DNA of 10,654 nucleotides, from contig JAHELQ010000147.1 of NCBI GenBank assembly GCA_024644125.1, positions 1 through 10,654 of the forward strand. The letters run 5' to 3'. The translations under genes and the position numbers were made by a program. Shown piece after piece: positions 1-6,409 of the stretch (positions within the stretch are counted from its first letter, which is position 1; the number at the start of each line of letters is the position of its first letter). The notes beneath the pieces are model-generated. The model saw only the letters and a program-made list of their open reading frames with translations, was not told the DNA's origin and did not search any database. The stretch comes from Candidatus Aminicenantota bacterium. GTDB lineage: Bacteria; Acidobacteriota; Aminicenantia; UBA2199.

Positions 1-458
1 TGAGAGACGCTGGTGAATTTGACCCAGGGAATGGCTGAGTAGTGGATCACGTCCAGTCGCCCGGTGTCGGGCACCATGGCCAATCCCGGTGTTGCCTGGA
101 CTCGCGCGATCTCCCGCTTGCCATGTTCCGCGAACGCGGCGAATTTTTCTTCGAAGGGTATGAACGACATCCCAAACGTATTGTCCGCTCTCCCAATGGT
201 GGACGCCGCGTGAATCCGGTCATACACCACCGGCAGCCCATCATCGACCCGGTATCGAAACGCCTCCACCCGGTTGACCGCCGAGAGGGAACAATGTAAA
301 TACAACAAAAAAAACGAAATCCCCATCTCCTTTGCCGCCCTGTACGCCCCGCCGCACTCCACATCCGCCGTAATCCCATACAAAGGCTCCTCAAACCGCC
401 CAAAGAACTGAAAATGCTCTTTCCGTTCCCATGTCTCGATATCAATCACTCTCTTCAT
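1..458 (-). CDS. Chloramphenicol acetyltransferase (CAT) family protein, N-terminal part, runs off the left edge
   Basis: This is the first ~152 codons of an acyltransferase of the CAT family, cytosolic trimeric enzymes that move an acetyl group from acetyl-CoA to chloramphenicol or a related hydroxylated acceptor. The frame is open from ATG 458 to the edge. It begins MKRVIDIETWERKEHFQFF, a typical CAT N-terminus. It then shows the AFRYR motif (the CAT arginine region), an ASTIGR segment, FGMSFIPFEEKF, and the SAIPWVKFTS motif close to the edge, all in the usual CAT order. The catalytic HHxxxDG motif should lie further left, outside the window, so catalytic competence cannot be judged. An in-frame ATG at 476 has a GGGAGA just upstream, but the promoter at 491-520 would start the transcript near 484, leaving that site outside the message; family alignment also favours 458. 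Many environmental CAT homologues are not proven resistance enzymes, so the substrate is uncertain. The family call is firm. Confidence 0.88.
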   Translation of the reverse strand, partial: MKRVIDIETWERKEHFQFFGRFEEPLYGITADVECGGAYRAAKEMGISFFLLYLHCSLSAVNRVEAFRYRVDDGLPVVYDRIHAASTIGRADNTFGMSFIPFEEKFAAFAEHGKREIARVQATPGLAMVPDTGRLDVIHYSAIPWVKFTSVS

Positions 459-490
459 CGCCAATTCTCGCTCCATGTCATTCTCCCGCC

Positions 491-520
491 ATTGTAAGCA
501 ACTCCCCCCTTCTCTGTCAA
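491..520 (-). promoter_or_regulatory. Sigma-70-type promoter of the CAT-family gene
   Basis: On the minus strand there is an exact TTGACA (520-515) and a TACAAT (496-491) separated by 18 bases. This predicts a transcription start near 484 and a short leader of about 26 nt before ATG 458. A GGAG at 474-471 lies in that leader, somewhat far (12 nt) from the ATG. The match to consensus and the position just before the gene support the call; no experimental evidence is available. Confidence 0.6.
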
Positions 521-769
521 GGGTTATGTAACTATTAGCCATTTATTTGTTAGGGGTACCCCCCAAAATGTCTGATTTTTGAAGATTACGAATATAATAA
601 AAATCATCTGGAATTTGTCGCTGAGAGTCAATGCTAGCTTATGTTTCATGACTTGGGTAATTACTTGCAAATTACCATGTTTGACGTGCGGAAATTTTTT
701 ATTTTACAAAAAACAGATCTGGTATCGGGAACATACAAAAAAATTGAATAAAAAGTAAATTTTGGGGTC
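521..769. other. AT-rich divergent intergenic region, no gene recognised
   Basis: This stretch separates the leftward CAT-family gene from the rightward giant RHS gene. It is rich in A/T runs. A 10-base perfect palindrome GGGGTACCCC sits at 553-562, and an isolated TATAAT at 593-598 has no convincing -35 partner. A 36-codon ORF (641-751) was seen but has no ribosome binding site or recognisable product. Inverted repeats inside or overlapping this stretch are listed separately. I see no tRNA, sRNA or riboswitch structure that I could defend. Confidence 0.5.
656..676. repeat. Inverted repeat, 7-bp arms, 7-nt spacer
   Basis: GGTAATT (656-662) is followed after ACTTGCA by its exact reverse complement AATTACC (670-676). 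Such a dyad could be a binding site for a dimeric regulator or a small hairpin. It lies about 130 bases upstream of the predicted promoter of the giant gene, so a regulatory role is only a possibility. Confidence 0.4.
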
Positions 770-780
770 TTTAAATTTAC
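755..780. repeat. Inverted repeat over the -35 region of the giant RHS gene promoter
   Basis: GTAAATTT (755-762) and AAATTTAC (773-780) are exact reverse complements separated by ten bases. The right arm covers the weak -35 region (about 770-775) of the extended -10 promoter at 794-799. This position suits an operator or activator site. It is a visible dyad; the function is inferred. Confidence 0.45.
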
Positions 781-799
781 ATTTTGAGTTTGATATAAT
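770..799 (+). promoter_or_regulatory. Extended -10 promoter for the giant RHS/FG-GAP gene
   Basis: TGATATAAT at 791-799 is a perfect extended -10 element (TGnTATAAT). The best -35 is a weak TTTAAA at 770-775, 18 bases upstream, which extended -10 promoters can tolerate. Transcription would start near 806, leaving a leader of about 134 nt before ATG 940. The -35 region lies inside the inverted repeat at 755-780, and the start falls in the hairpin at 804-822. Confidence 0.55.
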
Positions 800-803
800 T
801 TGC

Positions 804-822
804 TTCGTAGTACTGCTACGAA
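804..822 (+). promoter_or_regulatory. Inverted repeat (7-bp stem) at the predicted transcription start
   Basis: TTCGTAG (804-810) and CTACGAA (816-822) are exact reverse complements with a five-base loop. The dyad spans the predicted +1 of the extended -10 promoter. It could be an operator overlapping the start site, or a 5' hairpin stabilising the message. No U-run follows, so it is not a terminator. Confidence 0.45.
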
Positions 823-928
823 AAGGTGCAAACTAAGTGGTCTAGCGAAGAGTTACTAGATTCTAGCTTACCAATTTTGAAAGCTATAATGCTGATCATT
901 TTTAAGTACGGTATAGATCTGTACGTTT

Positions 929-942
929 GGAGGTCGCAGATG
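929..942 (+). promoter_or_regulatory. Shine-Dalgarno site that fixes the start of the giant gene at ATG 940
   Basis: GGAGGT at 929-934 lies five bases before ATG 940. The protein from this ATG begins with MKWTRNTVIILLLLFFGF, a typical positively charged then hydrophobic export signal. The reading frame is open further upstream to a GTG at 826, but that codon has no properly spaced ribosome site and adds a 38-residue extension ahead of the signal. ATG 940 is therefore preferred. Confidence 0.8.
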
Positions 943-3900
943 AAATGGACGCGAAACACTGTAATTATCTTATTATTGCTGTTTTTTGGCTTTAAGGTTT
1001 TTCTTGATTCCACTGGATTGGATGTTCACGATAAGTCAATTCTAGATTCAAAAACAAAACGAAAAGGCAACAAAGTCTACAAAAAATTGTCTGAACCGGA
1101 GAAGGGGAAAAAGAAAACCGACACACTCTCGTCAGTCCTGGAGGAAGAGGAAGAACCGTGTGTCGCATCCCCCAGGTGCGGGTTGTTTGAGCGAATAGGC
1201 ATGGATCCGGATCATGGTTTTCATGGAGCTGTGCCGGAAGAAAATGTTGATTTATTTTCCGGTAACCTAACGTTAACGTACCGGGACATCTACTTGCCCG
1301 GTCCGGAAGGATTTGATGTCGCGGTCTACCGGGTGTACAATTCCAAAATTTACCGGGATGATTTTTCCTCGGATCCAGGGGGAGTGGGAACGATTCAGCA
1401 AAATCCATATTCCTGGGTTGGCTTTGGATGGACCATGCATATGGGGCGGCTCCACAATTACGACTCCAACGAACCGGTCATAGAATTCCCGGATGGACGC
1501 TGGGAAACAGCCTATAATAGCCGCTTCTCAAATGATAACAGCGTGTATATCACCAAAGGCTTCTCAAAATATGATAAATACAACTATAAGCTCCACTTTA
1601 AAGATGGGACCGTCTGGACGTTCGGAGAGGTGAAATATGTCAATATATCGAATCCTCAAGTCAGGGTGGTAACCAAAATTGAAAACAAGAATGGTTACGA
1701 AATAGCCATCGAGTATCATGGCAATGATAAACCCTGGATCAAGAAAATAACCGACAGTCTGGGAAGAGAGATAAATTTCGAAATAACTTCTGATAACAAG
1801 TTAAGCCGTATTTACCTATTGGATCCACATGGAAATGAAGTGAATTATTATTATAATGTAATATCTATCGGCACCTATAATTGGCTGTCTTCCTACGATC
1901 CACCGGAACTGGATCCTACGACCTTCGAGTATGGGGCGTCGAATGGCGAATTGTCGGCTGTCAATCTCTGCTTCGGGGGCCGACTGTCTTATGTGTACGA
2001 CAACCGGGCATTTGATTATTATGATACCATGGCTCTTCATACCAGAGTTGTGTTGTCCAAATCCCATAGATACGAATCCGGAGGGGACACCTGGACATGG
2101 AATTATACTTACCCCGATTACAATGGGGCGGATGAGGCTTCCAGGACAGTAAAAGTGTCCGGGCCGATATCCGACACTTATGTGACATATCATACATTGT
2201 ACAATAATCCGATAGACGGTACGACATATTGGCAGCTAGGATTAAAGGAAAAAAAATGGGTCACTGAACCGGGTAGTTCGACGGTTTTGTATAAAGAAGA
2301 ATATGAGTGGGATTTTACAAAACTGGCCGATTACATGAAAGAATTGTATGGCCTGAACACGGGGTACCTTCATCCTATCACCTCGCCTCTTATGCTACGA
2401 CAAACAGTGACTCGTCCTGGTGATGCCAATTCAATCGAAGAATACTGGTATGGAGAAAAAGATGGCGAGGGAAATGTACTTCGTGATTTGCACCAGTATG
2501 GGCTGACCGCAGATGTTGCCACCTATGTCAACGGATCCATGGCCAATGTAAAACAAACGGTTTATACTTTTGAGGGAACGGGCGCGGCCGGGGTAATTTT
2601 TTCGGATAATTTTTTAATCACGCCAGTTGAAAGAGAAAAGCTTTATGACAGCGACTGGTTTGTGCAAAAAGAAACGATGACTGGTTATTATTATGATATT
2701 AATTCGATAGACCGGAATTTCGGAACTGTAAAAGAAGTGACGAAATGGCGCGGCTCGGATTATCTTACCTGGAAACATACCTTCCAGGGAGCCAATCCTG
2801 TCTATATCACCAAGACCGTCGATTTGCCTGGCGACGCCGGAATAGAGACATTAAAATATCACTATGGCGCGTTGAGTGAACATTACAAGCCTGGATTCAC
2901 AGAAGTCACACGGACAATATCCCCATATACAGGTTCTATGTTGACCGAGACCAATAAATTTGGCGGTATTCTGTCGTTTCAATATGATTCGCTCGGTAGA
3001 ATTACCAGGATCGATTTACCTGCAGGATTCAATCCCATAACCGCCAATTGGGGAGCCAGTAGCGTCACCATAACCCAGGGGGACTCTACAATGACCAAAT
3101 ACTGGGATGGTATGGGGCGTAACACCGGCTTCATAGAATCTGGAGACGGTTTGACATTGTATTATCGAAAGGTGCTCGATCCCGAGAGTCGTGTGTTGCA
3201 GGAAAACAAGGGGAGTCATTCTCAAACTGATAAATACACGTATGAATACACCGCGGCCGGTCAGGTGAAAAAGGTTACAGACCCTCGAAATAAATCTACC
3301 ACAACGGCATATAGCGGAAACACTAAAACTGTCACCGATCCTGAATCTAAACAAACAGTTCTGACATATGGTTTTTTGCCGGGGTTAGTCACACAGGTTA
3401 CCGACTCGAATAACAAGTCTACGGCCTACCAATACGATGATGTCGGAAGAATGACCCAAATAAATAATTATGATGTCAGTCATCAGCATCACTATAATTA
3501 TAATGCGATGGATCAAGTGGTATCTGAATCTCATCCGGAAACCGGAACCATTTCATATTTATTCAATAACGAGGGGAATCTAAATAGCAAAACCTTTGGG
3601 GGTGTGACCAGCGGCTATTTATACAATAGCTCGAATCAGTTGACCCGATTTGTTGCCAATACCGACACCGATGAAGAAACCGTCTCTTATGAGTATCATG
3701 ACAATGGAACCTTGAAATCGGTGACCTCCAGTAACAAAGGATGGAACCGGTCCAATATCACCTATAATACATTGGGTTCCGTTACGGCGGAGACACAACG
3801 GGTTCCCGATCTCGGCAACAAGACGACGCAATACATTTATGATTCCAATGGGAATCTTGTGTCAACGATTTATCCAGGCGGGCGTACTACCAGCTATACT

Positions 3901-5418
3901 CACAATCAGATGAACCTTCCCAACTCTTTGTCCTTCAATTCTCAAACCCTTGTCAACTCAATCCAGTATGGAATCCAAAAAAAGCCTACAACTATAAATT
4001 TTGCTGGAAATGGGACGACGTTCAACGCCTCGTATGACGGATCCGGTCTCATGCAATCCCATTCACTGCAAAAGGGCGGTACGTTTCTGTACAAAACAGT
4101 GTATGGTTATGACAACACAGGGAATATCGCCTCTTTTAGTGATACAGCGGGCGGGATTGACGCGACATTTAGTTATGACAATATTTATCGTCTCACGAAT
4201 GCGGTCTACGCCAACGGAAAGACATTTTCATATTCCTATGACGATTACGGGAATATGCTGAGTGTTACAGAAGACTCCGCTACGGTTTTTAGCCAAACCT
4301 ATACCAACCAGAACAGGTTTGACAATGTTAATTACGTTTATGACTCAAGAGGAAATCTTTTACAGACTCCGGGGTATATAAATTACTGGGATTCCCAAAA
4401 CAGACTGTCCAGCCAAAAATTTACCTCAGGGGCAACCATTGCCGAATATACTTACAATGAGAACGGATTGCGCCTTGTGGCAAACCGTATGGATATTCCA
4501 CCGCTAGTGCTTCTGTCTCCCAATGGAGGCGAATCATATCTTGTGGGAGGGATATGTTCTATCTGTTGGACCCAGACGGGCGTCACGCCTGTCAAGCTGG
4601 AATATTCAACCGATGGCGGTTCCAATTATCAGACAATCGTTGACTCTACGGATAATGACGGGCAATACGATTGGATTGTTCCTGATTATGTGTCCAGCAC
4701 ATGCTTGGTGAAAATCAGCGAAACCGACGGCGATCCAGTCGATGTTTCGAATTCAGTGTTTTCAATCATTCCAGCGGGCTCCGATTCCTTGCTCATCACT
4801 TCGCCCGCTATTGATGAAAAATGGGAAGTGGGCACCAGCCGGCAGATCAGTTGGATATCCACCGGAACCGTCGGCAACATAAAAATCGAGATTTCCACCG
4901 ACAATGGGGCCAGTTATTCTACAATAGTGTCGGATATAGGCAACAGCGGGAGTTATGCCTGGACTGTAACGGACACTGTTTCCGATCAATGTGTTCTTCG
5001 TATCAGCGATATGGATGGAGCACCGATTGATATATCGCATGGGACCTTTTGGATCATACCGGCAGGCACACCGTCGGTTTACATCACTTCGCCCATTGGA
5101 GGCGAACAATGGGCTCCCGGCGCTAGTGAAAACATAACCTGGAATACCACCGGAACTGTCGGAAACGTAAAGATCGAATACTCTGTCGATGATGGCGGAT
5201 ATTATATTGAACTCGCCGCGTCTACAGCGAATGACGGCGTTTTTGAATGGACTGTTCCAGCAAGTATTTCCAGCCGGTGCAGGGTCAGGATCAGCGAGAC
5301 AGATGGTGATCCAACAGACACGAGTGAACGTTTTAGTATTTATGAGGATGTCCCCTTCGATAGAGTCCTGACCGGCGATATTGCCACCGATAGCGGCAAT
5401 TCCCGGGGATGTGGATAA
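940..5418 (+). CDS. Exported RHS/YD-repeat protein with three Kre9/KNH-like domains; N-terminal part of a frameshifted giant surface protein
   Basis: The 1,492-residue product starts with an export signal (residues 1-20; K2, R5, then a TVIILLLLFF core). A very charged linker follows (about 30-60, rich in Lys then a run of Glu). From about residue 102 (NVDLFSGNLTL... and later WVGFGWTMHMGRL) it matches the N-terminal part of RHS/YD-shell proteins. About 17 degenerate YD units run from residue ~682 (YDSLGRI) to ~1184, e.g. YQYDDVGRMTQI, YIYDSNGNLVS, YSYDDYGNMLSV and YVYDSRGNLLQ. YD repeats form a large hollow beta-sheet shell in known RHS, teneurin and Tc proteins. No RHS core motif, DPxG cleavage site or toxin tip follows. 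Instead there are three Kre9/KNH-like domains (1189-1467) and then half an FG-GAP blade, where a TAA at 5416 ends the frame. The same blade continues in another frame, so this end is probably not the natural C-terminus. Role is inferred as extracellular, adhesive or structural. Confidence 0.85.
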   Translation: MKWTRNTVIILLLLFFGFKVFLDSTGLDVHDKSILDSKTKRKGNKVYKKLSEPEKGKKKTDTLSSVLEEEEEPCVASPRCGLFERIGMDPDHGFHGAVPEENVDLFSGNLTLTYRDIYLPGPEGFDVAVYRVYNSKIYRDDFSSDPGGVGTIQQNPYSWVGFGWTMHMGRLHNYDSNEPVIEFPDGRWETAYNSRFSNDNSVYITKGFSKYDKYNYKLHFKDGTVWTFGEVKYVNISNPQVRVVTKIENKNGYEIAIEYHGNDKPWIKKITDSLGREINFEITSDNKLSRIYLLDPHGNEVNYYYNVISIGTYNWLSSYDPPELDPTTFEYGASNGELSAVNLCFGGRLSYVYDNRAFDYYDTMALHTRVVLSKSHRYESGGDTWTWNYTYPDYNGADEASRTVKVSGPISDTYVTYHTLYNNPIDGTTYWQLGLKEKKWVTEPGSSTVLYKEEYEWDFTKLADYMKELYGLNTGYLHPITSPLMLRQTVTRPGDANSIEEYWYGEKDGEGNVLRDLHQYGLTADVATYVNGSMANVKQTVYTFEGTGAAGVIFSDNFLITPVEREKLYDSDWFVQKETMTGYYYDINSIDRNFGTVKEVTKWRGSDYLTWKHTFQGANPVYITKTVDLPGDAGIETLKYHYGALSEHYKPGFTEVTRTISPYTGSMLTETNKFGGILSFQYDSLGRITRIDLPAGFNPITANWGASSVTITQGDSTMTKYWDGMGRNTGFIESGDGLTLYYRKVLDPESRVLQENKGSHSQTDKYTYEYTAAGQVKKVTDPRNKSTTTAYSGNTKTVTDPESKQTVLTYGFLPGLVTQVTDSNNKSTAYQYDDVGRMTQINNYDVSHQHHYNYNAMDQVVSESHPETGTISYLFNNEGNLNSKTFGGVTSGYLYNSSNQLTRFVANTDTDEETVSYEYHDNGTLKSVTSSNKGWNRSNITYNTLGSVTAETQRVPDLGNKTTQYIYDSNGNLVSTIYPGGRTTSYTHNQMNLPNSLSFNSQTLVNSIQYGIQKKPTTINFAGNGTTFNASYDGSGLMQSHSLQKGGTFLYKTVYGYDNTGNIASFSDTAGGIDATFSYDNIYRLTNAVYANGKTFSYSYDDYGNMLSVTEDSATVFSQTYTNQNRFDNVNYVYDSRGNLLQTPGYINYWDSQNRLSSQKFTSGATIAEYTYNENGLRLVANRMDIPPLVLLSPNGGESYLVGGICSICWTQTGVTPVKLEYSTDGGSNYQTIVDSTDNDGQYDWIVPDYVSSTCLVKISETDGDPVDVSNSVFSIIPAGSDSLLITSPAIDEKWEVGTSRQISWISTGTVGNIKIEISTDNGASYSTIVSDIGNSGSYAWTVTDTVSDQCVLRISDMDGAPIDISHGTFWIIPAGTPSVYITSPIGGEQWAPGASENITWNTTGTVGNVKIEYSVDDGGYYIELAASTANDGVFEWTVPASISSRCRVRISETDGDPTDTSERFSIYEDVPFDRVLTGDIATDSGNSRGCG
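4504..5343 (+). repeat. Three tandem Kre9/KNH-like ('SPNGGE') domains, set 1
   Basis: Three units of about 95 residues start at 4504, 4789 and 5077. Each shows the family pattern: SPxGGExW or similar, then I.W...G....(V/I)K(I/L)E.S.D.G..Y..I, then (N/S).G.(Y/F).W.V, a Cys-containing strand (CLVKIS, CVLRIS, CRVRIS), and a D.S..F.I ending. This beta-sandwich-like domain is named after yeast Kre9/Knh1 and is common as a linker in long bacterial secreted proteins. Unit B lacks the GGE motif (SPAIDEKWEVG). Units B and C are very similar at DNA level around TGTVGN(I/V)KIE, which suggests recent duplication. Confidence 0.8.
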
Positions 5419-6409
5419 CGATGGCGATAGCGATCTATTTGTCGCCAACTACGGCGCCGACAACTATCTCTATGTCAACAACGGCGACGGCAGTTTCACT
5501 AAAAACACTTCGTTGAATATCGCCACCGATGGGGGGAATTCTCTGGCCTCCGCCTGGGGCGATTACGATAATGACGGGGATTTGGATTTATATGTCGCCA
5601 ACGAGTCGGAGAGTAATTTTCTCTACCAAAACAATGGAAACGGGACATTCACCAAAATTCTCACCGGCGCCGTCGTAACCGATGTAGCGGCGTCTCGAAG
5701 CTGCTCCTGGGCTGATTACGATAATGATGGCTATCTCGATTTGCTGGCGGTCAACTACAATGAAAATAACAATCTGTACCATAACAACGGAGACGGAACA
5801 TTTTCAAAAGTCACGGATGCGACGAATCCGGTGGTTTCCGACGGAGGGTATTCCAATTGTGGGAATTGGGCCGATCTAGACGGCGACGGAGATCTGGATC
5901 TGTTTGTGGCGAATGATAACGCTCAATCCAATTTCCTGTACCGTAATGATGGAAATGGATCATTTTTTGCCATCCCCACCGGAGATGTGGTGATGGCTCT
6001 CCATGATTCTTCCGGCGCCTGTTTTGGGGATTATGATGGTGATGGAGATTTGGATCTTTTTGTCGCCAACTACAACCAGAATAACGCTCTATACATCAAC
6101 AGCGGTGGATTTGTTTTCACTCAATCGACCCAATCCGATGGTGGCGCGTCTTATAGTTGCTCATGGGTTGACTATGACAATGATGGAGCTTTGGATCTCT
6201 TCGTTGCCAACGACAATCAGGACAATTTTTTGTATAGAAATAACGGGGGCACACTCGAGAGGATTACATCAGGGGCCCTCGTCACCGATGGGGGACGCTC
6301 GGCGGGCCACAGTTGGTGCGACTATAACGGTGACGGATTCCTTGATTTATTTATCGCCAACGATCAAGGGGTGAACTTTTTATACTCCAATGTCGGCGGC
6401 AACAACAAA
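5341..6409 (+). repeat. FG-GAP/VCBS block 1: seven units, probable seven-bladed beta-propeller
   Basis: Seven Ca2+ loops begin at 5408, 5561, 5714, 5873, 6029, 6170 and 6320, so units are about 47-53 residues long. The loops read DVDNDGDSD, DYDNDGDLD, DYDNDGYLD, DLDGDGDLD, DYDGDGDLD, DYDNDGALD and DYNGDGFLD. Each is followed by a strand such as LFVAN, then LYxNNGxGxFTK, then a TDGGxS-type turn. The first unit spans the frameshift: its leading half (5341-5412) is in the upstream frame. Seven units match the blade number of integrin-type propellers. Confidence 0.88.
5372..5418 (+). other. Frameshift junction inside the first FG-GAP blade
   Basis: The upstream frame reads VLTGDIATDSGNSRGCG then TAA (5416-5418). 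The downstream frame opens after a TGA at 5369-5371 and, from 5405, reads GDVDNDGDSDLFVAN. Together they make one FG-GAP blade, but the residues normally joining the halves (about SW in 'xxxxCSWGDYDNDGD' of sibling blades) are missing. The frames differ by +1, which means 3n+2 bases lost or one base gained. A loss of 14 bases between two copies of GGGGATGT would remove these codons and give exactly this sequence; that is inference. Alternatives are an assembly error in the repeats or a true second gene. Confidence 0.75.

Noticed and set aside
42..445. Overlapping ORFs on both strands inside the CAT-family gene (42-299 plus; 47-445 minus in another frame)
   Set aside because: The minus-strand frame starting at 458 gives a clear CAT-family protein; the other two translations are low-complexity Arg/Gly/Pro-rich shadows.
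593..598. TATAAT as a second rightward promoter
   Set aside because: No -35 element at suitable spacing and no TG extension; AT-rich DNA gives such hexamers by chance.
641..751. Small ORF of 36 codons (MFHDLGNYLQ...) upstream of the giant gene
   Set aside because: No Shine-Dalgarno site, no recognisable product, and it overlaps the inverted repeat at 656-676 in AT-rich intergenic DNA.
826..939. In-frame 38-codon N-terminal extension of the RHS gene from GTG 826
   Set aside because: No properly spaced ribosome site precedes GTG 826, while ATG 940 has GGAGGT five bases upstream and starts directly with an export signal. The extension is probably untranslated leader.
5390..5420. Programmed +1 ribosomal frameshift joining the two frames
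   Set aside because: No classical slippery site or stimulatory stop context was recognised, and the joined blade would still lack residues present in all sibling blades, which favours a deletion or sequence error.
4762..5448. 228-residue minus-strand ORF opposite the Kre9/KNH-like domains
   Set aside because: It is antisense to well-recognised repeats and its repetitive sequence mirrors them. There is no start signal and no known domain.
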